A stretch of 64,000 nucleotides of DNA from JAFNAG01 sp963824985 (GCA_963824985.1 CAWGRQ010000004.1:34539-98538), one strand, 5' to 3'. Shown: positions 28,519 through 35,360, numbered from the stretch's first letter. The notes: a model not told the origin generated them from the sequence alone. A program made the numbers and translations.

Positions 28519-28785
28519 TCAGTCGCAGTAGATCCCGATGAGAGCGAGGTCATACCAGGCCAACGAAGCACACACGACGCCGCACGGGCTGAGCGCCGCG
28601 GCGGCCAGGGCCAGACCCAGCCCCCAGGCACGCGCGCATCCCGCGGCGCTGCCGCCGACGGTCTGTGCCTCCACGGCTTGGGGCAAGGGGTGGCTCCGGG
28701 GGACGGCCGGAGTCGCACTGAGCAGGCTCAGGGAGACTGCGAGGGCCAATATCCATACTGACATGTTCTTTTTGATCGTCGTCAT
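28519..28785 (-). CDS. Putative secreted GG-leader peptide precursor, four-Cys core (peptide A)
   Basis: 88 aa, AGGAG 8 nt before the ATG, 12 bp after the C39 peptidase gene. A basic start (MTTIKKN) precedes a hydrophobic segment (VWILALAVSLSLLSATPA), then VEAQTVGG ending at residue 45. The 43-residue remainder begins SAAGCARAWGLGLALAAAAL and ends LIGIYCD, with Cys at core positions 5, 23, 27 and 42. Cys spacing 17/3/14 is nearly that of peptide B (18/2/13). The double-glycine followed by Ser is where a C39 peptidase would cut. The combination of Sec-like leader and GG site is unusual, since classic GG leaders lack a signal helix. Proposed: secreted antimicrobial or signalling peptide. Confidence 0.65.
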   Translation of the reverse strand: MTTIKKNMSVWILALAVSLSLLSATPAVPRSHPLPQAVEAQTVGGSAAGCARAWGLGLALAAAALSPCGVVCASLAWYDLALIGIYCD

Positions 28786-28797
28786 CGGCTATCACTC

Positions 28798-29421
28798 CTA
28801 TGGAAGGTTGTTGTTTCTGATTGATGAACTGTGTCGTACATTCGCAAAGCCTGATGGGGGAGACCATTCAGGATCAAAAACCAGCGCCTGTCCCGGCCAT
28901 GCCCCGCGGAAGGAATGCACCGGCCATCTCAATCTTCCCAGCGCGGGATCGTCCACCTCGAGGACACCTGGGGCGACCAATCGCCGCATGACCACGAAAT
29001 GGCGGCCGCGGAGGAATGCGATTGCCGGCAGAGGCACGATACCCAGGTCGGCATCCCCGAGGAACCAGGAGCGGGCAGGGATTCCGAGCCTCGCGGAGAG
29101 GAGCCTCAGATTGAGCATGGAGGTCCCCCTCGGCGAGGTGCCCAGGCTGCAGGCAAGATCCTGTATATTGTATGCAAGCCCGTGAGCTTCCAGGATCATG
29201 GCAAGGCATGCGGCTCCACAATCGCTGCTGCCTGCCTGTAGAATGGTCTCGCTTTCTCCCAGGAAGGAGGCGCCGCGCATTCTGGCGCGCAGCGCCTGAA
29301 CCCAGGGTCGGCACTCCCGAAGATAAGGAGTCGAGAGAGGCAGGGCCGTCAGCCCAGCCAACATAATCAGGAAACCGAGCAGCCCCAGTCCTGCCCGCCA
29401 TCTGTGCCCCGGAAGCCGCAT
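28798..29421 (-). CDS. Membrane-anchored C39-family peptidase
   Basis: 207 aa. One N-terminal membrane helix (LGLLGFLIMLAGLTALPLS) is followed by a C39 peptidase fold: ILQAGSSDCGAACLAMILEA contains the oxyanion Gln and the catalytic Cys, GRHFVVMRR the catalytic His and VDDPALGRLRW the Asp. In bacteriocin ABC exporters this domain cleaves precursors after Gly-Gly; here it stands alone without transporter domains and, by topology, would face the periplasm. That suits substrates delivered by Sec, as both nearby precursors seem to be. It lies 8 bp after the thioredoxin-like gene and 12 bp before peptide A, a typical processing-gene position. Confidence 0.8.
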   Translation of the reverse strand: MRLPGHRWRAGLGLLGFLIMLAGLTALPLSTPYLRECRPWVQALRARMRGASFLGESETILQAGSSDCGAACLAMILEAHGLAYNIQDLACSLGTSPRGTSMLNLRLLSARLGIPARSWFLGDADLGIVPLPAIAFLRGRHFVVMRRLVAPGVLEVDDPALGRLRWPVHSFRGAWPGQALVFDPEWSPPSGFANVRHSSSIRNNNLP

Positions 29422-29429
29422 GGTTCCCC

Positions 29430-29954
29430 CTATCGCCGAGCGGCGAATTCTTTCAGCTTCTCCTGCACCCGGCCCCGGGCATGCGCCCCGACCAGGCCGT
29501 CGAGCAAAACCCCGCGTTCGTCGACAAAGAGAATCGTCGGCAGCGCAGGCATGGAGAAGGAACGCCGGAAGACACCATTCCGGTCCAGGAAGACCTCGGC
29601 ATGAGCCAGTCCCAGGTTTTCGGGACTCTCGAATGATTCATCCGCACCTTCGTGCACCATGAGAAGCCTGATCTCGGGCGGAAAGGGCGCCAACTCGGGG
29701 AGCACCATGCGGCACGTGTCGCAGGCGCCCGAGTAGAAGACAATGACACGCTTGCCGCCCCGGGCTGCGCTTTTCAGGTCCTCCGGCTTTCCCCCGGCGT
29801 CCACCACAGGGAGATGAGGCAATTCCATGCCGGGTCTGGCAATCGAATCCTGCGCGGGCGCGAAGACGCGCCCGCGGAGGGAATCCGAGCTTACTGCCAA
29901 CCCCATGCCGGCCAGCAGGCAAAGGCCGGTAATCACCTGTCGTTTAGCAGCCAT
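29430..29954 (-). CDS. TlpA-like thioredoxin-fold protein, exported
   Basis: 174 aa from the ATG at 29954, which gives a signal sequence (VITGLCLLAGMGLAVSS); the longer frame upstream has no start signal. The thioredoxin fold shows VIVFYSGACDTCRMVLPELA with an active-site CDTC, and the cis-Pro region in MPALPTILFVDERGVLLDGL. TlpA/ResA-type proteins handle disulphides outside the cytoplasm. As first gene of the operon with two four-Cys peptides it likely forms or reduces their disulphides, or keeps the C39 Cys reduced (inference). The next gene starts 8 bp downstream. Confidence 0.8.
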   Translation of the reverse strand: MAAKRQVITGLCLLAGMGLAVSSDSLRGRVFAPAQDSIARPGMELPHLPVVDAGGKPEDLKSAARGGKRVIVFYSGACDTCRMVLPELAPFPPEIRLLMVHEGADESFESPENLGLAHAEVFLDRNGVFRRSFSMPALPTILFVDERGVLLDGLVGAHARGRVQEKLKEFAARR

Positions 29955-30024
29955 GCGTCCGATCCTCGCAAAGAAGGAAAGCGAGCAGCGCGCGCCTTCG
30001 TGATTCTCAGCGCCGTCCACTCTT

Positions 30025-30603
30025 CTAACTGTCGAATGACGAAATGAGCGAATATTTTTTGATCCTATTCTTGAAAAAGAACAGGCGGCAGGAGGACAGC
30101 ACAATCGGCTTTCCGGAGTTGAAACTGTTTAGCCCTGTTGTCAGAGACCGAAAAAACGCCACGGATTTCACGGATTCCACAGATTTTATGAATGACCTGC
30201 CAAAAGGCCGTGTTTCTTGCACTCCCGGAAGGCAGGCCAAGACCACGACATCCTCTGATACACCTCGTTACGTGCATGCCCCATGCATTTAAATTCGTGG
30301 TATCCGTGGCTGCTTTTGAAGGGGCCAAACAATTACCAATTGTCAGAAACCGAAAAAAACGCCAAGGATTTCACGGATTCCACAGATTTTATGAATGACC
30401 TGCCAAAGGCCGTGTTTCTTGCACTCCCAGGAGGCAGGCCAAGACCACGACATCCTCTGGTACACCTCGTTACGCGCATGCCCCATGCATTTGAATTCGT
30501 GGTATCCGTGGCTGCTATTGAAGGAGCCAAACAATTACCAAGAGTTCCAAATGATGAGATATCCGTCGAGAAAACTTCGCTCATTTCGCGACTCGACAGT
30601 TAG
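30025..30603. mobile_element. 579-bp inverted-repeat element containing a 202-bp tandem duplication
   Basis: The ends CTAACTGTCGAATGACGAAA (from 30025) and the inverted CTAACTGTCGAGTCGCGAAA (ending 30603) agree at 25 of 28 bases. Each end can be read as TA followed by ACTGTCGA, so a TA target duplication is possible. Inside, the stretch starting at 30139 is repeated from 30341 with only scattered changes (period 202 bp). It carries the phrase CACGGATTTCACGGATTCCA, a repeat type seen dispersed in other bacterial genomes. No transposase is encoded. Confidence 0.65.
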
Positions 30604-30660
30604 ATATGGAGGCGGGACGCAATTGTTGTGCGGATGCTTCTGCGCCGGAAAAGGAGTGAT

Positions 30661-31221
30661 ATGGGACGCAGATCGAGAGAGCACAGGGAGAGACGGGAAA
30701 AACGGGCAAGCGATGCAAGGCGTGATCCGGCGAAAGAGCCGGTCGCCGGTCAGGAGGGTAGTGCCAAGGCAGCCAGGCTGGAAGAGGAATTGAATTTGCT
30801 GGCAGGCGGGGATGCGGTCTTATGGACATCCGAAGGTTGCCCGGCCCTGGACCGGGAGACGTATCTGGAGGATATCCTTGCATTCGAATCGGTTGGGACT
30901 AACGCCAGCCTGTTTCAAGGGCTGCAGGAACGTGGACTGTGCCTGCCGCCGCCGGAAACTCTCAATGAGCAGCAGAGCGCCGAAAAGGTGACGGAAATTC
31001 TGCGCGCGCTCGAACGCCTGAGGGTCTATCTGATCGGGTTTATGAATATGTCGGCCCGAGAATGTTATACGGTGCTTTGGAACCAGACGCTTTGGGAGGG
31101 ATGCTACGTCGAGAAGCGGAATCCCGAAGCCGTGACGATCATCGACGTTTCCCACAGCCTGGCGCGTGAGGATATACTCCAATTCATGGAAGAATTGGCC
31201 AGGTCGGAATCAGTCCACTAA
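30661..31221 (+). CDS. Conserved-looking hypothetical protein, 186 aa
   Basis: The start at 30661 has AGGAG 6 nt upstream; a further ATG at 30628 has none. The first 35 residues are very basic and Arg-rich (MGRRSREHRERREKRASDA), probably disordered. A compact domain follows: WTSEGCPALDRETYLEDILA, then LPPPETLNEQQSAEKVTEIL, YLIGFMNMSARECYTVLWNQ and a C-terminal amphipathic helix. I do not recognise the family. There is no signal peptide or membrane helix. It sits just outside the cassette cluster on the opposite strand. Confidence 0.55.
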   Translation: MGRRSREHRERREKRASDARRDPAKEPVAGQEGSAKAARLEEELNLLAGGDAVLWTSEGCPALDRETYLEDILAFESVGTNASLFQGLQERGLCLPPPETLNEQQSAEKVTEILRALERLRVYLIGFMNMSARECYTVLWNQTLWEGCYVEKRNPEAVTIIDVSHSLAREDILQFMEELARSESVH

Positions 31222-31279
31222 TCAGCTTGGCGCAATCACCATCCACCATATTAAATCCTCCAAGCAGCTAAAGTGCGGT

Positions 31280-31339
31280 GGCTAACGGCCGGCATCAGCC
31301 GCAGCGCGAAGCGCCGGCAGCTGTATACTGTTGTTCGGC
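31280..31339 (-). other. attC-like site 1
   Basis: On the minus strand R'' is GCCGAAC and R' is GTTAGCC, with inner arms around GCCGGC. It is 30 bp past the amidohydrolase stop, where a cassette attC belongs. The arms are less regular than in the others. Confidence 0.45.
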
Positions 31340-31368
31340 AGCTCCAGTCCTGTGCGGAAGTCCGAGCA

Positions 31369-32301
31369 TTACTCACCTTTCAGCTTGAGGAAGCGGACGG
31401 CATTGTTGTAGAAGATGTCGCGTTTTTCCTGTTCTGACAAAAACGAGGCTGATTCGATTCCCTCGATTGCCATTCCAATGGCTTCGGGCCAGAACATCTG
31501 GTCCGAACCGAAAAGCAGCCGCTTGCCGAACCCGGCCAGCAGGAGCTCGCGGAGGTAGTTGTGGAACTCCTGGCGAGGCAGGATCCAGTTTATGGTCGCG
31601 AGATCCAGATAGACCTGCGGATACACAGCCAGGATGGCCTTCGTTTCCTGCAAGTAGGGAGCACCGCCATGCATCAGGTATGGGCGCAGACGCGGATGGC
31701 GGACGAGCACTTCCTCTACAAGAGCTGGATTTCCCAGCGTCACACGAAAACCCTGGAGACCCGGAAGATAGGGGGTTCCCGGGGGGCCGATGCCCGTATG
31801 GATACCAACGGGGATGTCCAACTCTTCAGCCAGCGCGTAATATGGCTCCAGCCGCGGATCGTTCGGGGCCATGCCCATGTGCTGAAGGACGAGCTCGCCG
31901 AGGACATGCACGCGCCCCGCGAGAATGTCAGCTCTGAGCGTGACCAGGTCGGGTAGGGGATTGTTCTCGTCTACGTATGCGCCGACCAGCAGGCGAGTCG
32001 GCGCCGCCGCGCACCACTGGGCGACGGTCTCCGCTGGTCCGCTGGTCACGGCCTTTACGATGTTGTAGCGCTGCAGCGCTGCCAGTGATGCAGCGCGAAG
32101 TTCCGCGGTCGTGCGGGAAGTGGACGGCCGCCCGGTCACCGGATTCTCCGGTGGGGCAGTTCCATCGGCCAAGCTGTATGCGTGCAGGTGCATGTCGACG
32201 ATGGGCGGTCTTCCTCTGCTGACCGTTGTCTGATCAACTGCGGGCGGCGAAGCACACGCCGTCACCAGCAGCAGGACCATAAGTGTGATCAGCTCGCGCA
32301 T
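31369..32301 (-). CDS. Amidohydrolase-family lipoprotein (integron cassette)
   Basis: 310 aa from the ATG at 32301, with GGAGG 8 nt upstream. A lipobox (LMVLLLVTAC) marks a lipoprotein. The fold is a metal-dependent TIM barrel of the amidohydrolase/TatD-like type: PPIVDMHLHAYS carries the HxH metal pair, IPVGIHTGIGPPGT a further His, YLMHGGAPYL another, and LLFGSDQMFWPEA the catalytic Asp. The substrate is unknown. It lies between two attC-like sites, so it is an integron gene cassette. A lipoprotein enzyme in a cassette is notable but not unprecedented. Confidence 0.75.
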   Translation of the reverse strand: MRELITLMVLLLVTACASPPAVDQTTVSRGRPPIVDMHLHAYSLADGTAPPENPVTGRPSTSRTTAELRAASLAALQRYNIVKAVTSGPAETVAQWCAAAPTRLLVGAYVDENNPLPDLVTLRADILAGRVHVLGELVLQHMGMAPNDPRLEPYYALAEELDIPVGIHTGIGPPGTPYLPGLQGFRVTLGNPALVEEVLVRHPRLRPYLMHGGAPYLQETKAILAVYPQVYLDLATINWILPRQEFHNYLRELLLAGFGKRLLFGSDQMFWPEAIGMAIEGIESASFLSEQEKRDIFYNNAVRFLKLKGE

Positions 32302-32359
32302 ATAATCCACCTCCTGACGTGCGATTCTGTGATTCGCCTAATCGGGAAATCATTCCGCC

Positions 32360-32419
32360 GCTGAACGCCAGCGATCAGCGGCGCGGCTTTTCCGCGGCCG
32401 CTGGAGCGCTTTGTCAGGC
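32360..32419 (-). other. attC site 2
   Basis: Minus strand: R'' GCCTGAC, R' GTTCAGC. The arms AGCGCTCCAGCGGCCGCGG and CCGCGCCGCTGATCGCT are complementary apart from extra bases on one side, the hallmark of attC. It starts right after the mazF stop codon. Confidence 0.7.
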
Positions 32420-32421
32420 CT

Positions 32422-32757
32422 CTAATAAATACAGGCATCAAGAATGGAGAGGACCTCCTCAAGCACTGCTTCAGAGGCACTTCCAATTCTGTGGGCCTTG
32501 CGTTCGCGATAATCAATCGACTTGACCTGCTCCACCATCACAAATCCGGTGAGTTCTGGATGATTGGAAACAGCGACATGGAAGGGGAATCTCCGATCCT
32601 TATTGGTGAGAGGGCAAACGATAGCAAGACCCGTATGCTCGTTAAACTGAGTGTTGCTCACAACCAGCGCAGGTCTCCGGCCCCTCTGCTCATGGCCAGA
32701 CTGGGGATTAAAAGTCACGGCGATGAAGTCGCCTTTTTTCGGGATGTACGACCGCAT
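32422..32757 (-). CDS. mazF: MazF/PemK-type mRNA interferase toxin
   Basis: 111 aa. Family motifs: PKKGDFIAVTFNPQSGHEQ, GRRPALVVSNTQFN, then LAIVCPLTNKD, ELTGFVMVEQVKSID (with the conserved VEQVKS) and a C-terminal helix. MazF cleaves mRNA at short motifs, independent of ribosomes, when MazE is degraded. The gene starts immediately after the antitoxin stop codon. It ends 2 bp from an attC site, which makes mazEF one integron cassette. Toxin-antitoxin modules are known to stabilise long cassette arrays. Confidence 0.9.
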   Translation of the reverse strand: MRSYIPKKGDFIAVTFNPQSGHEQRGRRPALVVSNTQFNEHTGLAIVCPLTNKDRRFPFHVAVSNHPELTGFVMVEQVKSIDYRERKAHRIGSASEAVLEEVLSILDACIY

Positions 32758-33006
32758 TTACCACGCCTCTCTGCCGATCGGATTGCCCCAGTCAATTTCG
32801 CCAGCCTCGTAGTCCTTGGGAATACGTGACACCAGCTCTTGCAGGCTCCGTTTGCCGCGGACGCGCTTTATCGGAGTGATAGTAATCGTACCGTCCCGCA
32901 CGGTTACGTCGACGTCATCGCCAATTGAAATTCTTGCGTCCTCAAGCACCTGCTTGGCCAGGCGGAGGCCTTGACTGTTCCCCCATTTCTGTACTCTCGT
33001 GACCAT
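32758..33006 (-). CDS. mazE: MazE-type antitoxin (AbrB/SpoVT fold)
   Basis: 82 aa from the ATG at 33006. VTRVQKWGNSQGLRLAKQVL is the swapped-hairpin DNA-binding domain of MazE; the C-terminal part (PKDYEAGEIDWGNPIGREAW) is acidic and would wrap around MazF. It comes directly before mazF. A palindrome 19 bp upstream of the start is a likely autorepressor site. Confidence 0.9.
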   Translation of the reverse strand: MVTRVQKWGNSQGLRLAKQVLEDARISIGDDVDVTVRDGTITITPIKRVRGKRSLQELVSRIPKDYEAGEIDWGNPIGREAW

Positions 33007-33024
33007 CTCCACACCTCTTCGGGA

Positions 33025-33037
33025 TATACAATGTATA
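33025..33037 (-). promoter_or_regulatory. Palindromic operator upstream of mazE
   Basis: TATACA-A-TGTATA is a 13-bp palindrome, 19 bp before the mazE ATG. MazE-type antitoxins repress their own promoters by binding such sites. Confidence 0.5.
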
Positions 33038-33083
33038 GCCAAAGTAGGGATCATCTGTCAACTTCGCCCGCAGTGCATCTGAT

Positions 33084-33139
33084 GCATAACGTTGCGGCTC
33101 AGGCGCGCTGCTTTTCCGCTGCGCCTGAGCCGGTTTTTC
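33084..33139 (-). other. attC-like site 3
   Basis: Minus strand: R' GTTATGC preceded by arms CGGCTCAGGCGC-AGC and AGCGCGCCTGAGCCG around an AAAA loop. R'' is degenerate (GAAAAAC). It starts 10 bp after the stop of the secreted 98-aa gene. Confidence 0.6.
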
Positions 33140-33148
33140 GACCTTCTC

Positions 33149-33445
33149 TCAAACAACTCCACTCCAGACATCACCAGTCTTTTGATCCACCTTGAAGAAG
33201 CCGAGATTTGGACTTGTTTGTGGTGGACTATCCCACAGAACTTGGAATTCAAAGTAACCGGGAAAGTAAGGATCGGGGGACACGTCCTCAAAACTCAATC
33301 GCGGATAGCGCGCCGTAGTCGGCGGTAGTGCCGCTCGAACCGATTCGCGGGCCTCGGCATACGTAAGTGTCCGCTGGGCAGCGATCCCGCAAGTGGGGGA
33401 TGAACCAAGAAGGATCAACAATAGAATACGCTGGCCCAACTTCAT
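33149..33445 (-). CDS. Small exported hypothetical protein (integron cassette)
   Basis: 98 aa from the ATG at 33445, chosen because it starts a signal peptide (LGQRILLLILLGSSPTCGIA). The mature part (TYAEARESVRAALPPTTARY, then GYFEFQVLWDSPPQTSPNLG and FFKVDQKTGDVWSGVV) ends in a pattern like PepSY-type domains, where a DxxTGxVW motif closes a beta-hairpin. It lies between two attC sites, one cassette by itself. Function unknown. Confidence 0.6.
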   Translation of the reverse strand: MKLGQRILLLILLGSSPTCGIAAQRTLTYAEARESVRAALPPTTARYPRLSFEDVSPDPYFPGYFEFQVLWDSPPQTSPNLGFFKVDQKTGDVWSGVV

Positions 33446-33474
33446 CGAACGGCCTCGATCTTTAATTCCCGTCC

Positions 33475-33533
33475 GCCTAACGACAGCGCTCAGCGGCGCG
33501 GTTTTTTGCGGCCGCTGGAGCGCGATGTCAGAC
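33475..33533 (-). other. attC site 4
   Basis: Minus strand: R'' GTCTGAC, R' GTTAGGC (perfect GTTRRRY). Arms GCGCTCCAGCGGCCGC and CGCGCCGCTGAGCGC pair with extrahelical bases around an A-rich loop. It is nearly the same as site 2 and starts just after the relE stop. Confidence 0.75.
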
Positions 33534-33539
33534 CCCGCT

Positions 33540-33800
33540 CTAGCGATATGCATCGCGTCTATGGCGGATGGCAATAATGTCCACCATTTCTGTGCGCTCG
33601 TCGATAGCGTAGATGACTCTGTGGTCACCCACGCGAACTCGCCACAGATTTTCTGCCCCTTCGAGCTTCCTACACCCAGATGGACGAGGATTGCTCTCGA
33701 GCGCCTCGATTCTCTTTAAAACCCGAGATGACAACGGATCGCGGAGTTTTTCGAGTTCCCGTCTTGCTGAGCGGGCAAAGACTATCGAGTAGTCAGCCAT
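33540..33800 (-). CDS. relE: RelE/ParE-family toxin
   Basis: 86 aa. YSIVFARSARRELEKLRDPL is the RelE N-terminal helix pair; GAENLWRVRVGDHRVIYAID is the typical strand region with basic residues, and the C-terminal IAIRHRRDAYR carries the Arg/Tyr residues used in ribosome-dependent mRNA cleavage. It overlaps the antitoxin gene by 8 bp. It is followed by an attC site and is part of an integron cassette. Confidence 0.9.
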   Translation of the reverse strand: MADYSIVFARSARRELEKLRDPLSSRVLKRIEALESNPRPSGCRKLEGAENLWRVRVGDHRVIYAIDERTEMVDIIAIRHRRDAYR

Positions 33801-33987
33801 TGTGCAGGCGCTTTCGCCCCATAAGACGCTTCCTGACGGACTCTAAGGATTCGCGGGATTCCCCTTCCCGACTCCGAGCAATGGCTCGGTCATAGAAGTC
33901 CTCCCAGAGTTCGGAATGCCTCTTCAGGTCGATGAGCACGGCGGACTTTTCGCCCTTTTCGTCGACGAGGAATTGAACGCCCTTCAT
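33793..33987 (-). CDS. RelB-like antitoxin (type II)
   Basis: 64 aa from the ATG at 33987. MKGVQFLVDEKGEKSAVLID and WEDFYDRAIARSRE form a short antitoxin of the type that precedes RelE toxins; VLIDLKRHSELWEDFYD is a usual Phd/RelB-like neutraliser segment. The 8-bp overlap with relE couples translation. An alternative start at 34074 would run into the neighbouring attC region and is less likely. Confidence 0.8.
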   Translation of the reverse strand: MKGVQFLVDEKGEKSAVLIDLKRHSELWEDFYDRAIARSREGESRESLESVRKRLMGRKRLHNG

Positions 33988-34077
33988 TTTAAATCTCCGT
34001 TGGTCGGGTTGCACCGAGACTGAATTGCCAACTGTGACAGTATACCGCATATGAGGGCCGACGTTGCCGTGCACAGT

Positions 34078-34175
34078 GTTTAACGTTGGCGCTCAGCAGC
34101 GAGCGGCGGCCCATGGTTGCTTCGAATTAGTTCGTCGCTTCCGCGCCGCTCGGCGGCTGCAGCGGCGTGTTAGCC
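34078..34175 (-). other. attC site 5 (98 bp)
   Basis: Minus strand: R'' GGCTAAC and R' GTTAAAC (perfect core). Arms CGCCGCTGCAGCCGCCGAGC and GCCGCCGCTCGCTGCTGAGC pair imperfectly. It begins 11 bp after the membrane-protein stop. It is longer than the other sites, within the known size range. Confidence 0.65.
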
Positions 34176-34186
34176 GGCAAGTCGCC

Positions 34187-34552
34187 TTATCTGGCTTGCC
34201 TCGACGCAAACAATACGTTGTACGTCACCATTACGAGGACAACACCGAGCACGAAGGACAACGGGCCCAGTAACAGGAGCCACCAGGGCCTGTTGCGGAG
34301 CCACCCCAAGCGCGACAGCCCAAACACCACCGCACCCGGCAGTAACACGAAACGGAGCCAAAGCTGGACTTCCTGCAGGCTCACGGCGGCCTGCCCGTAT
34401 ACAAAGAACTGGATAATGCCGACCGCGACGCAAGCGACAATCGTTCCCGCAGCTGCTCCGACCGGCCCCGCTCCGCGAATATTCAGCCAGATGAGAACCC
34501 CAGACACAACCAGGGAATAGACGATTACGTGCACCACCGATATAGCAAGCAT
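34187..34552 (-). CDS. Four-helix membrane protein, unknown (integron cassette)
   Basis: 121 aa from the ATG at 34552, which has GGAGGG 11 nt upstream (the ATG at 34576 lies before that site). Four membrane segments: AISVVHVIVYSLVVSGVLIW, AAAGTIVACVAVGIIQFFVY, WLRFVLLPGAVVFGLSRLGW and LLLLGPLSFVLGVVLVMVTY. No motif gives a function. There is no attC between it and vapC, so it shares a cassette with VapBC. Confidence 0.65.
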   Translation of the reverse strand: MLAISVVHVIVYSLVVSGVLIWLNIRGAGPVGAAAGTIVACVAVGIIQFFVYGQAAVSLQEVQLWLRFVLLPGAVVFGLSRLGWLRNRPWWLLLLGPLSFVLGVVLVMVTYNVLFASRQAR

Positions 34553-34611
34553 TCGCGTTCTGCCCTCCTGACGCATGCATCACCAGCAGGGCGGTCCGGC
34601 CGGGGCTTATC

Positions 34612-35019
34612 CTATTCAGTCCGATCGCGGCCCGCCCCGCCGCTCGACCTCCGTTTTTGATACTCGACTCCTGGCATGCCCTTGAAGTCGGCATCCTGAG
34701 TCCAGAGGACTGCAGCATAGGAATGCGCCGTGGCCAAGATTACACTGTCCGCCATTGGCAACCGGTGCTCGATGCTAAGTTGAGCGGCTGCCAGCGCGAG
34801 CGGCGCGTCAAGATCGACCACCGTGCCCTGTTGCATGACGGCCACTGCCTGCAATGCCGAACCCTCGTCACGCTGCTGAAGGACCCGCTTGAACACCTCA
34901 TAAATAGTCAGCGATGGGATGAGGAGTTCAGCCGTCTTTTCGATGACCGGAGCAAAGAAATCTGCATTAGGACCGTTTGCGAAGTATTCAAGCCACGCGC
35001 TGGAGTCGATCACATTCAT
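34612..35019 (-). CDS. vapC: VapC-type PIN-domain toxin
   Basis: 135 aa PIN domain ribonuclease. Acidic metal ligands: Asp in MNVIDSSAWLEYF, Glu in LTIYEVFKRV, Asp in RLPMADSVILATA and Asp in LWTQDADFKGMPG. VapC toxins cut initiator tRNA or rRNA. Its ATG overlaps the stop of the antitoxin gene by 4 nt. The C-terminal RRSSGGAGRDRTE tail is longer than usual and may be readthrough from cassette capture. Confidence 0.9.
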   Translation of the reverse strand: MNVIDSSAWLEYFANGPNADFFAPVIEKTAELLIPSLTIYEVFKRVLQQRDEGSALQAVAVMQQGTVVDLDAPLALAAAQLSIEHRLPMADSVILATAHSYAAVLWTQDADFKGMPGVEYQKRRSSGGAGRDRTE

Positions 35020-35222
35020 ACGCGGTCCCCCTCACGTGGGACGCGGGTGTCAATGCCCTTGAGAAAACCGCGCATGCGTTTTGCAGGCCTGACAGGTATG
35101 AGCTCGATCCGATCACCGTATACGACAAGCTGGATTCTCTGCCCGGGCAGCAGGCCGAACCTCTTGCGAATCTCCTTTGGGATCACAACCTGGAACTTAG
35201 GCGAAACCGTTACCGCAGCCAT
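35016..35222 (-). CDS. vapB: VapB-type AbrB-fold antitoxin
   Basis: 68 aa: VTVSPKFQVVIPKEIRKRFG is the AbrB/SpoVT DNA-binding motif, and RMRGFLKGIDTRVPREGDRV the toxin-binding tail. Overlap ATGA with vapC. A perfect palindrome lies 12 bp upstream of the start, fitting autoregulation. Confidence 0.9.
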   Translation of the reverse strand: MAAVTVSPKFQVVIPKEIRKRFGLLPGQRIQLVVYGDRIELIPVRPAKRMRGFLKGIDTRVPREGDRV

Positions 35223-35233
35223 GAATCCTCCAT

Positions 35234-35247
35234 CGATAGTACTATCG
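35234..35247 (-). promoter_or_regulatory. Perfect palindrome upstream of vapB
   Basis: CGATAGTACTATCG is a perfect 14-bp palindrome 12 bp before the vapB ATG, the expected place for VapB autorepression. Confidence 0.6.
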
Positions 35248-35300
35248 TATTACGCACATCGTATCGATGGATTATGTGCCTGTCAAGATCTCTCAAAGCG

Positions 35301-35360
35301 GGCTAACGCTCCAGTTCACCGGCGCGCCGATTGCGGCGCGTCCGGTGCAACTGGTTGATC
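35301..35360 (-). other. attC site 6
   Basis: Minus strand: R'' GATCAAC, R' GTTAGCC. Arms CAGTTGCACCGGACGCGCCG and GGCGCGCCGGTGAACTGG pair around a short AATC loop. It overlaps the end of the next ORF, as often seen in cassettes. Confidence 0.7.
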
